NCBI GenBank assembly: GCA_033809355.1
Contig: JAPXLV010000065.1
Location: 1 to 14,661, forward strand
Source: T3Sed10-213 sp012519365
Lineage (GTDB): Bacteria > Planctomycetota > Phycisphaerae > Sedimentisphaerales > Anaerohalosphaeraceae
Length of the DNA: 14,661 nucleotides
Direction of reading: 5' to 3'
Below, piece after piece: positions 1 to 7,015 of this stretch. The notes beneath the pieces were generated by a model. The model worked only from the letters and a program-made list of their open reading frames with translations, made no database searches and had not been told where the DNA came from. The translations under genes were made by a program, and so were the position numbers. Every line of letters begins with the position of its first letter. Positions within the stretch are counted from its first letter, which is position 1.

Positions 1-2317
1 GCACAGCAGGGTAAATCCGTGCCTGACGGATCAGTCCATTAAAGCGGCGTGTCTCGGCCTGAGTATTGATGCCGACGCCGACCGGATAGGCTGAGTTGTT
101 GATCGACCCGACATGCGGCTCAGTGGCCGCCAGGGTGCCGTTGATATACAATCTCAGCACAGCGCCGTCATACGTGCCGGCTAAATGCGTCCACCTCGAA
201 TACGCATCACCGGGCAGATCGGCTCGCACGGTCACCCACGTCTTGTCATAAATGAAAAACTCAGCACGTCGGTTGTTGTTGATCAGTTTGAGCATATATT
301 GGGTGTCGCCTTTGCCGACAATCGGCCCGTGGTCGCCGCCGCTGCGCTCAGGCAGAACCCACGCTTCCAGCGTAATCGCCTTGCCGGTGATATTCAGCGC
401 CGGATCATCCTCAAACACCAGTGACCCGCGAACGGCCTTGGCACCGTCGGGACCCTCCGCAAGGCTGCCGTTCAACACGGCTCGACGACCCGCAGCGCTT
501 TCACGAATTTCATACGTCGGCTCAGCTTTCTTGCGAATCCCCTGATCGACCCAATCCCAGATACTGCCGCCTTGCAAATGCTTATAGCGTTCGATCGCAT
601 CCCAGTAATCCTGCAGGTTCCCGACGCTGTTGCCCATCGCGTGGGCATATTCGCACAGAATCAGGGGACGCGTCTGCTCTTGACTGGCATAACGGACAAT
701 ATGGTCAATGGACGCGTACATCGGGCAGACAATATCCGTATGGGAACGCTGGCCGGCCTGTTCATAATGGATCGGCCGTGACGGATCACGCTGTTTGATC
801 CATCTGCTGGCCGCTTCGAAATTAATCCCATCGCCCGCTTCATTACCCATCGACCAGATAATCACGCTCGGATGATTTTTGTCGCGTTCAACCATGGCCT
901 CAATCCGCGCCAGATGGGCCTTCTGCCATTTCGGATCCTTGGCCAGGGACTCGGCGCCGTACCCCATCCCGTGCGATTCAATGTTGGCTTCATCAATGAC
1001 ATACAGCCCGTACTCATCGCACAGGTCATACCATTCCGGCCGATTGGGATAATGGCTCGTGCGAACGGTATTGATATTGAACTGCTTCATCAGCAGGATG
1101 TCCTGAATCATCAACTCCCGCGAAACCGTATGGCCGGTATCAGGGTCGTGTTCATGGCGATTGACCCCCTTGACATAAATCGGTACACCGTTGACCAGCA
1201 ATTGCCCGCCTTTGATCTCAACGTCACGAAAGCCGATTCGCTGGCTGACCACTTCAAACAGATTGCCCGATTCGTCTTTCAATTCCAAAAGCACCGTATA
1301 GAGATTCGGCGTCTCGGCCGTCCACTTAGCCGGATTGGCAACCATTCCGGACAGGCCGACAGTTTTTTCTCCACCGGCGGGAATCGGTTCGTTTAAACGA
1401 GCAACCATTCCCGATACCGCTGCGATGGGTTTTTGCTCCGCATCCAGCAGGGTCATTTCAACCCGCGGAAAATCCATCGCCTGTGCCGCGTAGTTGTGAA
1501 CCGTCACTTCCACATACAGCTGTGCATCGCGGTACTGCTCATCCAAATCGGTCTTGACAAAGACATCTCGAATGCGAAGATTCGCAGTCGAATAGAGATA
1601 CACATTGCGGAAAATACCGCTGAGCCGCCAAAAGTCCTGATCCTCCAGGTACGACCCATCGCTGTACCGATAGACCTCCACGGCCAGGGTATTTCGTCCA
1701 CGCTGCAAATACGGCGTAATGTTGAACTCGGCTGCGGTACGGCTGTCCTGGCTGTAGCCGACTTTCTGGCCGTTGACCCACAGATAAAACGCTGAATCCA
1801 CTCCGTCAAACACAATAAACACCTGCCGTCCTCGCCACTGCGGCGGCACCGTAAAGGTGTGTCGATAGGACCCCACGGGGTTGCGATGCTCATAATTGGT
1901 ATAATGGGTCGGCGGCGTGCCCATCACTCGCGGTGGGTCCTTCTTGAACGGATAGGTGACGTTCGAATACAACGGCACGCCGTAGCCCTGCATTTGCCAG
2001 TTGCTCGGCACCGGAATCGTGTCCCAGTCGCTGATGTCGTAATCGGTCTTGTAGAACTCCACCGGACGGCTGGCCGGGTCCGGCGACCAGTGAAACTTCC
2101 AGTTGCCGTTGAGGACCTTGGCCCATGGGGACGACAGCCGGTTGCCCCGCAAAGCGCTTTGCGTATCGGGATACGGCACCGACGTACAACGAGGGGCTTC
2201 TTTATTAAGACCGATGACTTGTTCATTCTCCCAGTCAGGTACGTCTGCGGCGACGTTGAACGTACCCATCATCACTGCTCCAATAAAAAGCAAACAAACG
2301 ACACCTTGTTTCTTCAT
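1..2317 (-). CDS. Secreted GH2 beta-galactosidase with LamG-like domain (partial, 3' end outside window)
   Basis: Hydrolyses terminal beta-galactosides (or related beta-glycosides), probably in the periplasm or outside the cell. 772 codons are visible; the reading frame is open to the left edge, so the C-terminus is missing. Residues 1-24 look like a signal peptide (hydrophobic core CLLFIGAVMMG, cleavage near NVAA/DV). The GH2 N-terminal sugar-binding domain contains FDGVDSAFYLWVNGQKVGYS. It is followed by the immunoglobulin-like domain and the TIM barrel with NRHEHDPDTG, the acid/base in IIWSMGNE (E493) and the nucleophile in ILCEYAHAMGNS (E556). After WDWVDQG (about 587-593), where LacZ-type enzymes continue with the rest of the barrel, this protein has about 170 residues resembling a LamG/concanavalin-like domain (ITLEAWVLP, WTHLAGTYDG, LRLYINGTLAA, NGLIRQARIYP). 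The start is fixed by an AGGAGA Shine-Dalgarno 7-8 nt upstream. GH2 membership is certain; substrate choice is inferred. Confidence 0.93.
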   Translation of the reverse strand, partial: MKKQGVVCLLFIGAVMMGTFNVAADVPDWENEQVIGLNKEAPRCTSVPYPDTQSALRGNRLSSPWAKVLNGNWKFHWSPDPASRPVEFYKTDYDISDWDTIPVPSNWQMQGYGVPLYSNVTYPFKKDPPRVMGTPPTHYTNYEHRNPVGSYRHTFTVPPQWRGRQVFIVFDGVDSAFYLWVNGQKVGYSQDSRTAAEFNITPYLQRGRNTLAVEVYRYSDGSYLEDQDFWRLSGIFRNVYLYSTANLRIRDVFVKTDLDEQYRDAQLYVEVTVHNYAAQAMDFPRVEMTLLDAEQKPIAAVSGMVARLNEPIPAGGEKTVGLSGMVANPAKWTAETPNLYTVLLELKDESGNLFEVVSQRIGFRDVEIKGGQLLVNGVPIYVKGVNRHEHDPDTGHTVSRELMIQDILLMKQFNINTVRTSHYPNRPEWYDLCDEYGLYVIDEANIESHGMGYGAESLAKDPKWQKAHLARIEAMVERDKNHPSVIIWSMGNEAGDGINFEAASRWIKQRDPSRPIHYEQAGQRSHTDIVCPMYASIDHIVRYASQEQTRPLILCEYAHAMGNSVGNLQDYWDAIERYKHLQGGSIWDWVDQGIRKKAEPTYEIRESAAGRRAVLNGSLAEGPDGAKAVRGSLVFEDDPALNITGKAITLEAWVLPERSGGDHGPIVGKGDTQYMLKLINNNRRAEFFIYDKTWVTVRADLPGDAYSRWTHLAGTYDGAVLRLYINGTLAATEPHVGSINNSAYPVGVGINTQAETRRFNGLIRQARIYPAV

Positions 2318-2331
2318 AACCAATCTCCTGA

Positions 2332-2371
2332 AAACGAGTGAGGTTTACTGACACGCAAATACTACTCGTTT
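2332..2371. repeat. Inverted repeat overlapping the beta-galactosidase promoter and leader
   Basis: AAACGAGT (2332-2339) and ACTCGTTT (2364-2371) are perfect 8-bp inverted arms, extendable to about 11 bp with one bulge (CTG on the outside). The right arm overlaps the -10/spacer of the candidate promoter and the left arm lies just before the Shine-Dalgarno. It could be a pair of operator half-sites about three helical turns apart, or an RNA hairpin next to the ribosome binding site. Confidence 0.5.
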
Positions 2372-2387
2372 CAGCAGGGTTATGCAA
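2359..2387 (-). promoter_or_regulatory. Candidate sigma-70 promoter of the beta-galactosidase gene
   Basis: On the minus strand TTGCAT (2387-2382), a 17-nt spacer and TAGTAT (2364-2359) lie about 40 nt upstream of the start codon. The match is moderate (3/6 and 4/6) but spacing and position are right. The spacer and -10 overlap one arm of an inverted repeat (see the 2332-2371 entry). Confidence 0.4.
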
Positions 2388-2487
2388 GCACAACTTAGGG
2401 ATTTTAGACATTGCAGGATGGCCCCTCAGCAGCGTTTAGCCGCTTTGCAGGCCGCGAAATAAGGATCAAAATGCAGCGGCCCTGGCG

Positions 2488-3186
2488 TTATTCGTTTTCC
2501 GCATCGATGACCCCCATCTCAATCAGAGCATTTCGAGCCGCCAGTTGCTCGGCGTCCTTTTTGGTCACCCCCCAGGCGCTGGGAAATCGCCGATGTTCGA
2601 TCACCACGCCCACTTCAAAGCATTTGTTGTGGTCCGGCCCTTTTTCATCGAGCAGCTCATAATACGGCGTGCGATTATAGACCCGCTGACAGTGCTGTTG
2701 CAGAACGGACTTAAAGTTGTTTTGATGTTCTTTGGCGTTGGTCGCCTCGATCAGCGGCTCAAACCATCGTAAAATAAAACGTTGGGCCTCTTCCAGTCCG
2801 CCGTCAAAATAAATCGCCGCAATCACCGCCTCCAGACAACCCGCAGCAATCGAACCATTCACGGCGCTGCTGCGAACGGTCCCTTTGCCCAACCGAAGAA
2901 ACTGCACCAGTCCCATCTGACCGGCAATCTTGGCGCACACCTTTCGCGAAACGAGCATGCTCTTGATTTTGGTCAAATCGCCTTCCTGATACTCCGGAAA
3001 GCAGTCATACAACGCCCGACAAATCACCACACCCAGCACCGAATCGCCCATAAATTCGAGCCGTTCGTTGCTTTTGAGACGATCCTCCGTGATCGAGGAA
3101 TGGGTCAACGCCTCGACAAGATAATCACTGTTCTTGAATCGATAGCCCAAGACCTCTTCAATCTGCTGCAAAACTTCGGTTTCCAT
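2488..3186 (-). CDS. rnc: Ribonuclease III
   Basis: Cleaves double-stranded RNA, acting in rRNA processing and mRNA turnover in the cytoplasm. The 232 residues are the normal length. The endonuclease domain (about 1-150) carries the signature NERLEFMGDSVL with acidic residues E41, E44 and D48. The second acidic motif reads AAGCLEAVIAAIYFDGG: E119 matches the essential E117 of the E. coli enzyme, but the position of E. coli D114 is glycine (G116). A double-stranded-RNA-binding domain follows (about 155-225), ending in KKDAEQLAARNAL. The start ATG has only a weak Shine-Dalgarno. A good promoter lies about 145 nt upstream, and a long hairpin sits in the leader. The gene is followed by the divergent-spaced promoter region of the beta-galactosidase, in the same direction. 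The family is certain; the effect of G116 on activity is unknown. Confidence 0.97.
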   Translation of the reverse strand: METEVLQQIEEVLGYRFKNSDYLVEALTHSSITEDRLKSNERLEFMGDSVLGVVICRALYDCFPEYQEGDLTKIKSMLVSRKVCAKIAGQMGLVQFLRLGKGTVRSSAVNGSIAAGCLEAVIAAIYFDGGLEEAQRFILRWFEPLIEATNAKEHQNNFKSVLQQHCQRVYNRTPYYELLDEKGPDHNKCFEVGVVIEHRRFPSAWGVTKKDAEQLAARNALIEMGVIDAENE

Positions 3187-3211
3187 AAGGGGTCTCTATT
3201 CCCGCGTCGCG

Positions 3212-3262
3212 CAGGCAGATTTCGAAAACCGCAAAAACGATGCGATGTTCGAAATCGGCCTG
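3212..3262 (-). promoter_or_regulatory. Long hairpin in the RNase III mRNA leader
   Basis: Positions 3212-3226 pair with 3248-3262 in 14 of 15 positions (one mismatch at 3217/3257). Inside the 21-nt loop, CGCA (3230-3233) pairs with TGCG (3241-3244). The resulting stem of nearly 20 bp lies 26 nt upstream of the start codon, within the transcript predicted from the promoter at 3338-3365. RNase III autoregulates in E. coli by cleaving a hairpin in its own leader; the same use here is inference. Confidence 0.65.
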
Positions 3263-3337
3263 TCAGTTAAGGTTGCCCAATGCGGCACAACAACCTGCTG
3301 CTGCACCCTTTGTCCCTATACACTCTTATCTCTATTA

Positions 3338-3365
3338 ACTATAGCATATTAAGGCCGCCTGTCAA
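3338..3365 (-). promoter_or_regulatory. Sigma-70 promoter of rnc
   Basis: On the minus strand a perfect TTGACA (3365-3360), a 16-nt spacer and TATAGT (3343-3338, 5/6). Predicted transcription start is near 3331, giving a leader of about 145 nt before rnc that contains the 3212-3262 hairpin. Confidence 0.7.
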
Positions 3366-3671
3366 GACGGCTTTTGAGCCCAACGGATGTTACACCCTCG
3401 ACGTGCAAAAGAACACAAAATCTGTCGGGTAAAAGATGATAAACCCAAAAGAAAAAGGATAAGCGGCTTGAATTTTATCCCCCATAAATCACCCGCAGCG
3501 GGTTGCCAAGACCCTCTGACCCGGCGACAAAATCCCCCGATATTTCGCTTCTAAAGGAGGTCTTAATAGCACAAAAAATGCCGTTTTGGCAGGGGATGTG
3601 TCCAATGCCCCATTTCCTCAAATAATTATAAGTTATTTCTTTAGAATAAGATAAACAAAGTACGACAAAAC

Positions 3672-3687
3672 TGGCACGCTTTTTGCA
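3672..3687 (+). promoter_or_regulatory. Sigma-54 (RpoN) promoter of hsp20
   Basis: TGGCACGCTTTTTGCA matches the -24/-12 consensus TGGCACG-N4-TTGCA at every position; the invariant GG (3673-3674) and GC (3685-3686) are 12 nt apart as required. Predicted start of transcription is near 3697, about 93 nt before the hsp20 ATG. No sigma-70 promoter as good was seen in front of hsp20. Such promoters need an AAA+ enhancer-binding activator; none is encoded in the window. Confidence 0.8.
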
Positions 3688-3789
3688 CTTACATAAAGCG
3701 GTGGAAAAAAAAGAAATAAATAAAGGAACACAGAGAACAAGGAAGAGTTATTAAACGTAAAATTTTTTGGACGAAGGGAGGTGTTATTT

Positions 3790-4299
3790 ATGGCTCTAAG
3801 CAATCTGGTTCCGTTCAAGAAGGGCAACAAAGATGCGTTGGCTCGTTTTCGTCGTGAGGCAGATCCGCTGGCAGCGTTCCAGCGGCAAATGAATCGCCTT
3901 TTTGAAGACTTCTTCGGTCAGTCTGCCCTGCAGCCGTTTACCGGCTGGGATCGGTGGATGGAGGAATTCACACCCCGTGTGGATATCTCCGAAAACGACA
4001 AAGAGATAACCGTTACCGCCGAACTGCCCGGCATAGATGAGAAAGACATCCAGGTCAGCATTCAGGATGATCTGCTCACGCTCCGCGGGGAGAAAAAGTC
4101 TGAACATGAAGAAAAAGACAGTCAGCATTACCTCATGGAGCGTTCCTATGGCACCTTCAGCCGGGTGATTCCGCTGCCGGCCGACGTGGACGACAGCAAG
4201 GCCGAGGCCGTCTTCAAGAATGGAGTATTGAAGATTCGTTTGCCCAAAACGTCTGCTGAATCGAGCAAGACCAAACGCATCGAAATCAAACGTGGATAA
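3790..4299 (+). CDS. Hsp20/alpha-crystallin small heat-shock protein
   Basis: ATP-independent holdase chaperone that binds unfolding proteins in the cytoplasm as an oligomer. 169 residues. A variable N-terminal arm (about 1-55, with MNRLFEDFF) is followed by the alpha-crystallin domain from about residue 57 (PRVDISENDKEITVTAELPG), including ERSYGTFSRVIPLP and the family hallmark FKNGVLKIRLPK. A C-terminal I-x-I anchor (RIEIK) is the usual oligomerisation motif. I chose ATG 3790 because GGAGG (3777-3781) lies 8 nt upstream; the in-frame GTG at 3781 overlaps that site. The leader is purine rich and I see no convincing ROSE or FourU thermometer, so control is more likely through the sigma-54 promoter upstream. 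A strong terminator follows. htrA lies next in the same direction, consistent with a stress-response locus. Confidence 0.95.
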   Translation: MALSNLVPFKKGNKDALARFRREADPLAAFQRQMNRLFEDFFGQSALQPFTGWDRWMEEFTPRVDISENDKEITVTAELPGIDEKDIQVSIQDDLLTLRGEKKSEHEEKDSQHYLMERSYGTFSRVIPLPADVDDSKAEAVFKNGVLKIRLPKTSAESSKTKRIEIKRG

Positions 4300-4315
4300 T
4301 TGCCCGTAAACCTGT

Positions 4316-4348
4316 AACGGGCCTGCCAAAAACAGGCCCGTTTTTTTT
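4316..4348 (+). terminator. Rho-independent terminator after hsp20
   Basis: AACGGGCCTG (4316-4325) pairs with CAGGCCCGTT (4333-4342) over a 7-nt loop and runs into eight T residues (4341-4348). It separates hsp20 from htrA transcription. Confidence 0.93.
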
Positions 4349-4349
4349 A

Positions 4350-4379
4350 TTGCTTATACCATACTCTCTATGGCATTAT
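4350..4379 (+). promoter_or_regulatory. Weak candidate promoter of htrA with a small inverted repeat
   Basis: TTGCTT (4350-4355), an 18-nt spacer and CATTAT (4374-4379) form a mediocre sigma-70 match just after the hsp20 terminator. A perfect inverted repeat CCATA-ctctc-TATGG (4359-4373) fills the spacer next to the -10 and could be an operator. Position is good, sequence match is weak. Confidence 0.3.
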
Positions 4380-4431
4380 GGGTGTGTGATAATAACAGCA
4401 ATGACAGCCAAGTAAGTGAAAGGGTTGGTTT

Positions 4432-5877
4432 ATGAGCGTACACAAACCATTTTTGAGTAGGCACGTGATTTTATGTACCCTGGCGATGGCGGCTGTTCTT
4501 TCTGCGGTCACATGGGCTGAGCCGGCCGCGGACATGAACGGCGTTGAGGCCTTACGCCAAGCAGGGCGTGCGTTTTCCGGCGTGGCCCGAAAAGCCACTC
4601 CTGCCGTTGTAGCCGTACAGGTGGAAACCGTTATTCGCGTCAGCAGCGATCAATACTGGTCGCCGTTTGATGACGAGTTTTTTGACCGGTTTTTTGGGTT
4701 TCGACCACGTTCACCCCAGCCTCAGGAACGGCGACGGACCGGCCAGGCCTCCGGCTTTATTATCAGCCAAGACGGCTACGTCCTGACCAATCATCATGTC
4801 ATCGACCAGGCCGACAAGATTCGCATTATGATGAATGATGGCCGAGTGTTTGAAAATGTCGAACTGATCGGCTCCGATGAAAAATCCGATGTCGCTTTGC
4901 TAAAAATACCCGATGCATCAGATCTGCCCTGTCTCGAATTGGGCAACTCAGATGATCTGGAGGTGGGAGAATGGGTCATTGCCATCGGCAATCCCTTCGG
5001 CCTAACCGAGACGGTTACCGTTGGTATCGTCAGTGCCAAAGGCCGGCGCATCAGTCAGCGTTCCGATGATTATCAGGACTTTATTCAGACCGACGCGGCG
5101 ATCAACCCCGGCAACTCCGGCGGTCCGTTGCTAAATCTGGATGCCAAGGTCGTCGGCATCAACAGTGCCATTATTACCGGAACCGGAGGCTATATGGGGG
5201 TAGGGCTGGCCGTACCGATTAATATGGCGGTTCGCGTAAAAGAACAACTGCTCACCACCGGCAAAGTGCAGCGGGGCTATCTCGGCATTACGATGCAGGA
5301 TTTGACCCCTGAATTGGCCGAATATTTCGGTCTTAAGAGCACCAACGGCGTCTTGGTTGTCAGCGTGGAAGAAGATTCACCCGCCGAGAAGGGTGGTTTG
5401 AGAAAAGATGACATTATCATCCGCATCGACGATCGTCTCATCACCAACAGAAATGAAATTCGCAACATTATCGGTTTTACGGTCCCCGATACCAAGATAA
5501 AAATAGTCGTTATTCGCAACGGCAAAGAGCGTACACTGGAAGTGACCGTCGGTTCCCGTGAGGAAAGCACCCTTGCCGAGACCAGTGAAATCGGCCAAAA
5601 ACTGGGTCTGAAAGTCCAGAATATTGATGCAGAAGTTGCCCGACGGTTTAACCTCACCGAAGGCAAGGGAGTTCTGATTGTCGAAGTAACCCCCGGCAGT
5701 CCCGCCGATCTGGCAGGTATTCAACCGAATATGGTCATTCACAGTGTCAATCGGCAGGAAGTCAATTCCGTTGCGGAATTCAACGAAGCCCTCAAAGAAA
5801 CCGAAAAAACAAAACGAGCCTTATTGCTGATACGAACCGGCAGATTCTCGCAATACGTGCTTTTGCGGCTGCCCTGA
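4432..5877 (+). CDS. Periplasmic HtrA/DegP-type serine protease with two PDZ domains
   Basis: Degrades or refolds misfolded envelope proteins. 481 residues, normal for the Do/DegQ family. Residues 1-29 form a signal peptide (hydrophobic ILCTLAMAAVLSAV, cleavage near TWA/EP). The trypsin-like domain carries the complete triad: H122 in LTNHHVI, D153 in SDVALLKI and S229 in GNSGGPLL. PDZ1 spans about 282-374 (RGYLGITMQDLTPELAEYFG) and PDZ2 about 390-470 (ending in the family-like LLLIRTG). The pair of PDZ domains fits DegP/DegQ rather than DegS. The start ATG has a weak AAGGG about 8-9 nt upstream; no better start keeps the signal peptide. It follows hsp20, so cytoplasmic and periplasmic protein quality control are adjacent, though a terminator separates them. 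Ends at a strong bidirectional terminator. Exact orthology (DegP versus DegQ) is not decided. Confidence 0.95.
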   Translation: MSVHKPFLSRHVILCTLAMAAVLSAVTWAEPAADMNGVEALRQAGRAFSGVARKATPAVVAVQVETVIRVSSDQYWSPFDDEFFDRFFGFRPRSPQPQERRRTGQASGFIISQDGYVLTNHHVIDQADKIRIMMNDGRVFENVELIGSDEKSDVALLKIPDASDLPCLELGNSDDLEVGEWVIAIGNPFGLTETVTVGIVSAKGRRISQRSDDYQDFIQTDAAINPGNSGGPLLNLDAKVVGINSAIITGTGGYMGVGLAVPINMAVRVKEQLLTTGKVQRGYLGITMQDLTPELAEYFGLKSTNGVLVVSVEEDSPAEKGGLRKDDIIIRIDDRLITNRNEIRNIIGFTVPDTKIKIVVIRNGKERTLEVTVGSREESTLAETSEIGQKLGLKVQNIDAEVARRFNLTEGKGVLIVEVTPGSPADLAGIQPNMVIHSVNRQEVNSVAEFNEALKETEKTKRALLLIRTGRFSQYVLLRLP

Positions 5878-5899
5878 TGCAATTGCACGGATTCGAAGA

Positions 5900-5935
5900 A
5901 ACAAGGCCGACCGGAAAAACCGCGTCGGCCTTGTT
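5900..5935. terminator. Bidirectional terminator between htrA and the transaminase gene
   Basis: AACAAGGCCGAC (5900-5911) pairs perfectly with GTCGGCCTTGTT (5924-5935), with a further CGG/CCG inside the loop. It lies between convergent genes. T-rich sequence follows on both strands, though neither tail is a pure T-run. Confidence 0.8.
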
Positions 5936-5989
5936 AATATCTGTTTCTCATTGGGCTTTTTATGTCCCGTTTGTCGACTTCGCGTCGGG

Positions 5990-6835
5990 CTATCGACCCC
6001 GTGCAAATTCGGCAAACTCGGCCATGAGTTTTTTACAGATCGGCCCAACTTGTCCGTCTCCCACGGCCTGTCCGTTGAAGCGCGTAATCGGCACGATGTC
6101 TTTGGTGGTTACCCCCAAAAACAGCTCGTCGCAGGCCGCGGCCTCTTGCGGGCTCTGCACACGCTCGACAATCGCAAGGCCGATGTCCTCGGCCACCTTG
6201 CCGACCATCGCGCGCGTAATCGACGGAAGAATTTCCGGCCCCAGAGGTCGGGTAATGAGAACGTTTTCTTTCCCGTCAATCGCAAAAAACGCCGAGCCGG
6301 CCCCCTCAGTAATCTCGTTGGCATCATTTACAAGTATAGCCTCGCTGGCGTTTTGCGACTGAACCGCGAGCTTTGCCAATACGTTCGGCAGCAGATTCAG
6401 CGACTTAATATCGCAGCGTTTCCAGCGTAAATCCGGATGTGTCTGCACCGATATTCCCTGCGTCTTGGCCGTCGTATCCTCGGTGAGCGATTCGACGGTC
6501 AGAAAAAAATTCGGCTTCAAATCCTTCCCCGGAAGATGGCTGCGAGGCTCTGAACCCCGCGTAATATGAAAATAAATCTTCGCGTTGGCGTGCCCGCTTT
6601 GCTCAAAGGCGGTTTGAACTCTACGCCGAATGTCCGCGATATCCACGCCGTGTATGAAGATTTCCCTCAGACTCCGTTCAAACCGAGCCAGGTGTTCCTC
6701 GAATGCAAAAATTCGGCCGTCATAACTCCGCAGCACTTCATAGACGCCATCACCAAAATACAATCCGCGGTCCAGATATGCCTTGTCCAGTTCGCTGAAC
6801 GGCAGCATCTGGTCATCAATCATTGCCAATTTCAT
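5990..6835 (-). CDS. dat: D-amino-acid transaminase (class IV aminotransferase)
   Basis: PLP enzyme that interconverts D-alanine and other D-amino acids with 2-oxo acids, feeding D-alanine and D-glutamate into peptidoglycan; cytoplasmic. 281 residues with this start. The fold-type IV core is clear: YLDRGLYFGDGVYEVLR, catalytic lysine in RCDIKSLNLLPNVLAK (K144), and E177 in NEITEGAGS. The motif ITRGSEPRSH supplies R98 and H100, the carboxylate-trapping pair characteristic of Bacillus D-amino-acid transaminase, and the residue numbers agree with that enzyme when translation starts at 6835. That and GGAG (6845-6848) 9 nt upstream favour this ATG over the one at 6844, which abuts the Shine-Dalgarno. 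A branched-chain aminotransferase or aminodeoxychorismate lyase is the alternative; the R-x-H motif argues against both. Convergent with htrA. Confidence 0.85.
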   Translation of the reverse strand: MKLAMIDDQMLPFSELDKAYLDRGLYFGDGVYEVLRSYDGRIFAFEEHLARFERSLREIFIHGVDIADIRRRVQTAFEQSGHANAKIYFHITRGSEPRSHLPGKDLKPNFFLTVESLTEDTTAKTQGISVQTHPDLRWKRCDIKSLNLLPNVLAKLAVQSQNASEAILVNDANEITEGAGSAFFAIDGKENVLITRPLGPEILPSITRAMVGKVAEDIGLAIVERVQSPQEAAACDELFLGVTTKDIVPITRFNGQAVGDGQVGPICKKLMAEFAEFARGR

Positions 6836-6935
6836 AGGGTTCATCTCCGAAAGTTGAATAGACTGAATATTTTAATTTTCCTCATTATTTCGGCATATAG
6901 CAACACCAAATTTCAATGTTTCCATTTGTTTAGAC

Positions 6936-6985
6936 AGGGAAAATGATTGGAGGTGCAATGTGACGCTGAATTTTCCCTATTTTTT
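6936..6985. repeat. 9-bp inverted repeat followed by T-run, upstream of rplU
   Basis: AGGGAAAAT (6936-6944) and ATTTTCCCT (6970-6978) are perfect inverted arms around a 25-nt loop that contains a GGAGGTG Shine-Dalgarno-like sequence. On the plus strand the second arm is followed by ATTTTTT. It resembles a terminator with a large loop, but no plus-strand gene precedes it. It could also be an operator for the divergent dat and rplU genes. Confidence 0.4.
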
Positions 6986-7015
6986 GGTTTTTTTGGCCAA
7001 ACATACAATTTTTTC

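Larger units (their letters stand above)
3187..3789. other. 603-base regulatory intergenic region between rnc and hsp20
   Basis: Divergent intergenic region. Its left part holds the rnc leader hairpin and promoter. The right part holds a 13-bp perfect palindrome ACCCGCAGCGGGT (3491-3503), a small hairpin TGCC/GGCA (3578-3590 area), AT-rich sequence around 3620-3650, the sigma-54 promoter at 3672-3687 and a purine-rich hsp20 leader (about 3697-3789). A good Shine-Dalgarno-like AAAGGAGG at 3553-3560 has no suitably spaced start codon. No protein-coding gene was convincing. Confidence 0.6.

Noticed and set aside
185..2341. Several plus-strand frames of 80-170 codons across the beta-galactosidase region
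   Set aside because: They are antisense shadows of the long minus-strand GH2 frame, which has signal peptide, both catalytic motifs and an uninterrupted 772 codons.
2400..2487. GGCCGC/GCGGCC inverted repeat as an rnc terminator
   Set aside because: The loop is about 20 nt and no T-run follows on the minus strand.
3467..3485. CTTGAA followed by CCCCAT, resembling a sigma-32 heat-shock promoter upstream of hsp20
   Set aside because: Only 7 nt separate the two elements where about 13-15 are needed, and the site lies 300 nt upstream of the gene. The sigma-54 promoter is a far better match.
3553..3625. Strong AAAGGAGG followed by a 15-codon frame starting at ATG 3578
   Set aside because: The spacing from the Shine-Dalgarno to the ATG is about 17 nt, and the peptide has no recognisable feature.
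3796..4329. 177-codon minus-strand frame opposite hsp20
   Set aside because: Antisense shadow; hsp20 on the plus strand has full family motifs, a Shine-Dalgarno and a terminator.
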